Shown here: one piece after another, positions 58,175-64,000 of the stretch
Layout of the letters: every line of letters begins with the position of its first letter
How positions within the stretch are numbered: position 1 is the first letter of the stretch
Assembly: GCF_014904755.1 (NCBI RefSeq)
Contig: NZ_JACZFQ010000033.1
Coordinates: 1-64,000 of the forward strand
Direction of reading: 5' to 3'
DNA length: 64,000 bases
Source: Neoluteolibacter marinus
GTDB lineage: Bacteria; Verrucomicrobiota; Verrucomicrobiia; Verrucomicrobiales; Akkermansiaceae
Made by a program: the position numbers and the translations under genes
The notes under the pieces: generated by a model
What the model was told of the DNA's origin: nothing
Database searches by the model: none
The model's input: only the letters and a program-made list of their open reading frames with translations

Positions 58175-60736
58175 ATGTCCCGTCGACTTTCGTGCCGGAT
58201 CGCCTTGGCCGCCGCCGTTTTGGCCGGGGTCCTGCCGGCGGGCGCCCAGGAGGGATGGTCGCGGTCCGGGCTGAGGGCGCGGGCGATGGTGGTGCAGGGC
58301 AACTACCAGGACGCCATCGACTACGCCGACGAGGTGTCCGGCTTCCGCCGCGCGGACCCGCAGGTCGTCGCGGCCCGCTTGGATGCCCTGATGACCCTGG
58401 GCTTCTATGACCGTGCGGCGGAGGATGCCGGGGAGGCGGCGGACGAGTTCGACGGCTACATCCCGATCCAGCTCCAGGCGATCGAGGTGCTGCGCCGGAC
58501 CGGTCGCGGCGAGAAATCGGCGGCCCTGCTGGAGGCGCTGGACGGCTTGGCGAAGCAAGCCAAGCCGGCGAACCTCAACGCGGTGGAGCTGGTGGCGTTG
58601 GGACGTGCGGCCTTGCTGCTCGGCGCGGAGCCGAAGCTGGTCTTGAAGCAGTTCTACGACCGGGCGCGCGGGCTGGAAAAGGAGGGGTGGCAGGCCACCG
58701 TGGCGACCGCCGAACTGGCGATCCGCAAGGGCGACTACGGCTTGGCGACGCGGGTCCTGAACGAGGCCCGCACCCGGGTCGGCCCGCTGCCCGACCTGAT
58801 CTACCTGCAAGCCGAGGCGAATTCACCGTCGGACCGCAAGGCGTCGGAGCGCTTCATCGACGAGCTGCTGGAAACCAACCCGCGGCATCTTCCGGCCTTG
58901 CTGCTGCGGGCGCGGCACGCGATCGACGTCGAAGCCTACGAGCAAGCGCGCGAGGTGCTGGCGACGGTGCGCGAGACCAACCCGCGCGAGCCGCTGGCCT
59001 GGGCGCTGGAAGCGGCGATCGCCTTCCGTCTCGACCAGGACGCGCGCGGCAAGTCGGCGCGGGCCAAGGCCCTGGAACCGTGGGCGGAGAATCCCGAGGT
59101 CGATTACTGGATCGGCCTCAAGCTTTCCGAAATGCGGCGTTTCGCCGAGGGCTCGGGTTTCCTGCGGCAGGCGCTGGCGTTCGATCCGGACCACCTGCCG
59201 AGCAAGAAGGCGCTGGGCCAGGACCTGCTGCGGCTGGGGAAAAACGACGAGGGCTGGGCGTTGATCGAGGAGGTCCGCAAGGCCGATCCCTACGACGTGG
59301 AAATCTACAACCTGATGCTGCTGCACGACGAGCTGGAGGAGTTCGTGACCCTGGGTTCCGGCAGCTTCGCGGTGCGGATGCGGCCGGGCGAGGCGGCGGT
59401 CTACGGCAAGCGCGTGCTGGAGTTGCTGGAAGAAGCGGAGCGCGAGCTGGGCGGCCGCTACGGCTACCGCCCGGACGAACCGGTGGTGGTGGATTTCTTC
59501 CCCGACCAGCAGGACTTCGCGGTGCGGACCCTGGGCATGCCGGGTGGCCTGGGGATCCTCGGTGCCTGCTTCGGCAATGTCATCGCGATGAACAGCCCGG
59601 GCAGCCCGGGGGCGCTGGGCAGCAACTGGGAGTCGACGCTGTGGCACGAGTTTTGCCACACCATCACGCTCGGCGCGACCGCCAGCCGGATCCCGCGCTG
59701 GCTGACCGAGGGCATCTCGGTCTACGAGGAAAATCGTCGCGACCCGTCGTGTGCGGGGCAGATGACGCCGGAGTTCCGCACCCGGATCCTGGAAGACGGC
59801 GGCTTGATCCCGCTGGCCGGCCTGAGCGCCGCGCTGACGAACTTCGCGGACCCGGAGTCGATCGGCTTCGCCTACTTCGAGGCCTCGTTGTGGGTCGACT
59901 ACCTGATCCGTACTTACGGAGAGAAGAAGTTCCAGCAGGTGCTCGGCGACCTGCGGACCAACGGCGCGATCGACGCGGTGCTGGCACGGCGGATGGCACC
60001 GGTGGCGACGCTGGACAAGGGCTTCGCCAAGTTCGCCCGCGAGCGGGCGGAGGCGCTGGCCCCGGGTGTCGACTGGACGCAGCCGCCTCCGGACTCGCCG
60101 CTGCGCCGCGACCCGCAGGCGGTGGCGGATTTCCTGGAAGATCACCCCGACAACTTCTGGGCGCTTGTCCAACGCGGCGACTGGCTGCTCGGCGAACGAC
60201 GCTGGGCGGAGGCGAAGGAGATCGGCCGGCACCTGGTCGCGATCTACCCCGGTTACGGCGGGGCGGGGAACGGCCACTCGATCGTGGCGATGGCGTGCCG
60301 CAACCTCGGCGAGACCGGGGAAGAACGCGCGGCGCTGCGGGCCTGGGCGGAGCGCGACGGCGAGGCGAACGATGCCTTCGTGCGCTTGGTCGAACTCGAC
60401 CTGGAGGCTCAGGACTGGCCTGCCCTGGACGGGTCGGCGCGGCGGGTGCTGGCGGTGAATCCCTTGCTCCGGGCACCGCACCGTGCGCTCGGGATGGCGG
60501 CCCAGCAGCAGGGCGACGACGAGATGGCAAGGCGGTCGTTCGAGACGCTGCTGGAGCTGGACCCGGTAAACCCGGCGGATGTCCATTTCCGGCTCGCGAC
60601 GCTCTACCGCGGACCTGACCCGGCCAAGGCCCGGCGGCATGTGTTGGAAGCCCTTGAGGAGGCACCGCGTTTCCAGGCGGCCCACGGCCTGCTGCGTGAA
60701 TTGACAGAGAAACCCGAAACCGGGAACGGGCCATGA
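58175..60736 (+). CDS. Exported TPR protein with zinc-peptidase (MA clan) core
   Basis: 853 residues with a signal peptide (IALAAAVLAGVLPAGAQ). TPR-like helices fill both ends. In the centre a gluzincin-type peptidase motif, H491-E492-F-C-H495, lies in LWHEFCHTITL, with a candidate third ligand in WLTEGISVYEE. This is the order of MA-clan enzymes (M1/M48-like). Upstream GACFGNVIAMNSPG belongs to the same domain. It is the first gene of an operon; its stop overlaps the DUF4159 start (ATGA, 60733-60736). Earlier ATG at 58151 is possible. Confidence 0.82.
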   Translation: MSRRLSCRIALAAAVLAGVLPAGAQEGWSRSGLRARAMVVQGNYQDAIDYADEVSGFRRADPQVVAARLDALMTLGFYDRAAEDAGEAADEFDGYIPIQLQAIEVLRRTGRGEKSAALLEALDGLAKQAKPANLNAVELVALGRAALLLGAEPKLVLKQFYDRARGLEKEGWQATVATAELAIRKGDYGLATRVLNEARTRVGPLPDLIYLQAEANSPSDRKASERFIDELLETNPRHLPALLLRARHAIDVEAYEQAREVLATVRETNPREPLAWALEAAIAFRLDQDARGKSARAKALEPWAENPEVDYWIGLKLSEMRRFAEGSGFLRQALAFDPDHLPSKKALGQDLLRLGKNDEGWALIEEVRKADPYDVEIYNLMLLHDELEEFVTLGSGSFAVRMRPGEAAVYGKRVLELLEEAERELGGRYGYRPDEPVVVDFFPDQQDFAVRTLGMPGGLGILGACFGNVIAMNSPGSPGALGSNWESTLWHEFCHTITLGATASRIPRWLTEGISVYEENRRDPSCAGQMTPEFRTRILEDGGLIPLAGLSAALTNFADPESIGFAYFEASLWVDYLIRTYGEKKFQQVLGDLRTNGAIDAVLARRMAPVATLDKGFAKFARERAEALAPGVDWTQPPPDSPLRRDPQAVADFLEDHPDNFWALVQRGDWLLGERRWAEAKEIGRHLVAIYPGYGGAGNGHSIVAMACRNLGETGEERAALRAWAERDGEANDAFVRLVELDLEAQDWPALDGSARRVLAVNPLLRAPHRALGMAAQQQGDDEMARRSFETLLELDPVNPADVHFRLATLYRGPDPAKARRHVLEALEEAPRFQAAHGLLRELTEKPETGNGP

Positions 60737-61584
60737 AGCGGATTTCAATCGTGACCATCAGCTTGCTGGCGGCCGGCGTGGTGCTGGCGCAGTTCGGCGG
60801 GTGGGGGCGCCGGGGGCACTTCGACGACGATGAACCGGGCGGCCGGCCGTCGCGCAACGGCGTGCCGGACTGGGAGGTGAAGAAGCACATGCCGGACGAT
60901 CTCTTCACCTTCGTCCGGGTGCGCTATTCGTCGTCCGGTCGCCGCGGCGGCGGATGGCGGACCGACTATCCGGACAGCGACCTGAACTTTTCCTTCCGGC
61001 TTCAGGAGCTGACCTCGATCGAGGTACACCCCGACGGCAAGATCCTCGAGCTCACCGACCCGGAGTTGTTCGACTATCCCTTCATCTACATGATCGAACC
61101 GGGATCGATCTGGCTGAGCGAGGACGAGCGGGCGGCGCTGCGGAAGTACCTCGAGAACGGCGGCTTCCTGATGGTCGATGATTTCTGGGGCGACCGCGAG
61201 TGGGAAGGCTTCATGGAAGAGTTCCGGCAGGTCTTCCCCGATCGCGACATGGACCGCGACCTGCAGGAGCTGCCGCTGGAGCACCCGATCTTCCACTGCG
61301 TCTTCGACCTGAAGGAGAAACCGCAGGTGCCGGCGATGCAGAACGCGATCCGCGGACGCAATCAGGGGATCACTTGGGAACTCAACAAGACCGGCGCCCG
61401 CGACGTCTCCTACAAGGCGCTCTTCGACAAGGACGGCCGGATGATGTGCATCGTCTGCCACAACACCGACCTCGGCGACGGCTGGGAGCGCGAGGGCGAG
61501 GATGAGTGGTTCTTCCGCGAGTTTTCCGAGAAGAAGTCGTATCCGATGGGCGTCAACATCGTGTTCTACGCCCTCACCCATTGA
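60733..61584 (+). CDS. Exported DUF4159 domain protein
   Basis: 283 residues with a signal peptide (IVTISLLAAGVVLAQ). The DUF4159 core is complete: FTFVRVRYSSSG, WRTDYPDSDLNFSFRLQELT, LTDPELFDYPFIYMIEPG, LRKYLENGGFLMVDDFWGD and LEHPIFHCVFDL. DUF4159 is commonly encoded next to MoxR/DUF58/BatA genes; the fold is glutamine-amidotransferase-like and the role unknown. It overlaps the upstream gene by 4 bp and precedes moxR by 20 bp. Confidence 0.92.
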   Translation: MKRISIVTISLLAAGVVLAQFGGWGRRGHFDDDEPGGRPSRNGVPDWEVKKHMPDDLFTFVRVRYSSSGRRGGGWRTDYPDSDLNFSFRLQELTSIEVHPDGKILELTDPELFDYPFIYMIEPGSIWLSEDERAALRKYLENGGFLMVDDFWGDREWEGFMEEFRQVFPDRDMDRDLQELPLEHPIFHCVFDLKEKPQVPAMQNAIRGRNQGITWELNKTGARDVSYKALFDKDGRMMCIVCHNTDLGDGWEREGEDEWFFREFSEKKSYPMGVNIVFYALTH

Positions 61585-61604
61585 GCAAAGATTTCCAACC
61601 AGAC

Positions 61605-62660
<1,056 letters not shown>

Positions 62661-62664
62661 CCCC

Positions 62665-63612
62665 ATGACACCCCCGGCCACCCCGACCCGGTTCCTCGAG
62701 CCATCCGCGCTGATGCGGATCCGCTCGCTCGAACTGCGCGCGCGGATCGTGGTCGAGGGCTTCCGCAGCGGCCTCCATCGCAGCCCCTACCATGGCTTTT
62801 CGGCCGAGTTCAGCGAATACCGCCAGTACGTCGCCGGCGATGACATCCGCCACATCGACTGGCGGGTCTATGCGCGCAGCGACCGCTACTACGTCAAGAA
62901 GTACGAGGACGAGACGAACCTGCGCTGCCAGCTGCTGGTCGATGGCAGCCGCTCGATGGCCTACGGTTCCGACCCGCTGGTCACCAAGCACCGCTACGCC
63001 GCCACCCTGGCGGCGACGCTCGCTTATTTCCTGACCGGCCAGGGCGATGCGGTGGGCGTGACCCGTTTCGATGACCAGATCCGCGGCTACCTGCCGGCGC
63101 GCAACCGTCCGGGTCACCTGAGGCGGCTGATGCTGGACCTGGAACAAGCGCCGGAAGGACGGGCGACCTCCTTCGGCGGGCCGCTCGAGCGGGTGGCCCA
63201 GATGCACGATCGGCGCGGCATGTTCATCCTCTTTTCCGACCTGCTGGCCCCGCTCGATGATCTCAAGCGCGAGCTGCAGTTGCTGCGCGCGCGGGGCCAC
63301 GAGGTGCTGGTGTTCCGGGTGCTCGACCGGCGCGAGATCGACTTCGATTTCGACCGCTCCGCCCGCTTCACCGACCTCGAATCGGGGCGCGATCACTTCA
63401 TCGATCCCGGCCGCGCGCGGTCCGGTTACCTCGAGCGCTTCGGCGCGCATGAGGCCGAGCTGCGGGAGATCTGCCAGCAGTCGGGCATCGACCTGGTGGT
63501 CGCACCGACCGACCTGCCGGTCGATGGTGCGCTCCATGATTTCCTGAGCAGCCGGACCCGCCGCGGTCCCGATCCCGGCCGCACCCGCACCAACCTCCGT
63601 CCCACTGGCTGA
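62665..63612 (+). CDS. DUF58 domain protein
   Basis: 315 residues. DUF58 signature: GFSAEFSEYRQYVAGDDIRHIDWRVYARSDRYYVKKYE, then a vWA-like fold starting LLVDGSRSMAYG with the MIDAS-type D-x-S-x-S. It is the usual partner of MoxR in the Bacteroides aerotolerance-type operon. Four bases separate it from moxR and its stop overlaps the next ATG (TGATG), consistent with translational coupling. Confidence 0.93.
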   Translation: MTPPATPTRFLEPSALMRIRSLELRARIVVEGFRSGLHRSPYHGFSAEFSEYRQYVAGDDIRHIDWRVYARSDRYYVKKYEDETNLRCQLLVDGSRSMAYGSDPLVTKHRYAATLAATLAYFLTGQGDAVGVTRFDDQIRGYLPARNRPGHLRRLMLDLEQAPEGRATSFGGPLERVAQMHDRRGMFILFSDLLAPLDDLKRELQLLRARGHEVLVFRVLDRREIDFDFDRSARFTDLESGRDHFIDPGRARSGYLERFGAHEAELREICQQSGIDLVVAPTDLPVDGALHDFLSSRTRRGPDPGRTRTNLRPTG

Positions 63613-64000
63613 TGAACTTCCTGGTTCCGCTCTACCTGCTCGGGGCGCTCGCGGTTGGCGTCCCGATCTACCTGCACCTGCGCCGCAAGCCGCCGAAAGA
63701 CGCGGTGGAATTCGGTTCGCTGATGTTCCTGCAGTCGACCGAGTATCCGCCGGTCAAGCGCAGCCGCCGCCTGGAGAACGTGCCGCTGCTTTTGCTGCGC
63801 TGCCTGGCGCTGCTGTTGCTCGCCGGCCTGTTCGCGCGGCCGTTCCTGAGCGGCAGCGACCAGGACCGGGAGGAGGCGGCGAAGCGCACCGTGTTGTTGA
63901 TCGACACCAGCGCCTCGATGCGCCGCGCCGGTCTGTGGGAAAAGGCCCACGCCGAAGCGGTCAAGGTGCTCGGTGAGGCCGACGCCCGGGATCCGTTGGC
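63612..64000 (+). CDS. BatA-like membrane protein with vWA domain, N-terminal part
   Basis: The first 129 codons, cut by the window edge. MNFLVPLYLLGALAVGVPI begins the BatA N-terminal transmembrane domain, followed by HLRRKPPKDAVEFGSLMFL, a second helix (LLLLRCLALLLLAGLFARP) and the start of the vWA domain at TVLLIDTSASM, with the MIDAS D-x-S-x-S. It completes the visible part of the MoxR-DUF58-BatA operon; its start overlaps the DUF58 stop by one base. Confidence 0.88.
   Translation, partial: MNFLVPLYLLGALAVGVPIYLHLRRKPPKDAVEFGSLMFLQSTEYPPVKRSRRLENVPLLLLRCLALLLLAGLFARPFLSGSDQDREEAAKRTVLLIDTSASMRRAGLWEKAHAEAVKVLGEADARDPL

Noticed and set aside
58823-60748. 641-codon minus-strand frame opposite the TPR/peptidase gene
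   Set aside because: Arg/Val/Gln-rich shadow; the plus-strand protein has HEFCH and TPR units.

Overview
The window is GC-rich bacterial chromosome and most resembles a member of the Verrucomicrobiota, probably near Luteolibacter/Haloferula (inference from gene content only). The pointers are a secreted protein with autotransporter-associated beta-strand repeats, a Cys-type sulfatase, a TPR-sulfotransferase fusion, a stand-alone OvoM-type 4-mercaptohistidine methyltransferase, the DUF4159-MoxR-DUF58-BatA operon, and many secreted or lipoprotein genes of unknown role. Genes are dense and short same-strand operons with 4-8 bp overlaps are common. No phage, CRISPR array, rRNA or complete insertion sequence is visible.

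Layout. 0-4.1 kb: a DUF4132 (MolR/YehI-like) gene followed by the first codons of a YehL-like MoxR ATPase, then tRNA-Tyr with its terminator, all on the minus strand. 4.2-9.3 kb: an SDR oxidoreductase, a membrane-anchored terpenoid-cyclase-repeat protein, a sulfatase and an M42 aminopeptidase. 9.3-21.5 kb: a 0.68 kb gene-free stretch with two strong hairpins, a 1300-residue surface protein, a TPR-sulfotransferase, a TPR lipidless exported protein, an L,D-transpeptidase, a cytochrome b562-like protein divergent from mutS, and an outer-membrane beta-barrel. 21.5-29.7 kb: bioA, an ABC transporter operon that includes a pseudopilin, the t6A gene sua5, shikimate kinase, an exported EEP phosphatase/nuclease, and queG.

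29.7-31.4 kb is an accessory patch of visibly lower GC. It holds a small membrane protein, a 172-bp double-palindromic REPIN-like element, and two tandem copies of a gene for a GspG-like pseudopilin that lacks the prepilin leader. 31.4-41.5 kb: citrate synthase divergent from tsaB, then an overlapping operon (M29-like protein, cupin, OvoM-like methyltransferase, trypsin-like protease), a DUF151 nuclease, a purple-acid-phosphatase-like enzyme, dinB, gamma-carbonic anhydrase, and two uncharacterised membrane or exported proteins.

41.7-46.8 kb is the most unusual part. A 940-residue RCC1-like beta-propeller gene sits between two direct copies of a 93-bp sequence that is the 5' end of the rhomboid protease gene. 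The left copy ends in an early stop; the right copy begins the intact rhomboid gene. An orphan Vsr endonuclease and an intradiol dioxygenase follow. 46.8-58 kb: a cation efflux transporter, an NlpC/P60-like exported protein, a TPR protein, a short recO, a YhaM-like exoribonuclease, two membrane proteins of unknown role, a DUF1826 protein, and a triple-PAS histidine kinase with its response regulator. 58-64 kb: an apparent operon of a TPR/zinc peptidase, DUF4159, MoxR, DUF58 and a BatA-like vWA protein cut by the window edge.

My best candidates for something undescribed are the repeat-flanked RCC1 insertion, the leaderless tandem GspG-like pair beside the REPIN-like element, and the stand-alone OvoM/cupin/M29-like operon. 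None of them is demonstrated to be a new system by the sequence alone.
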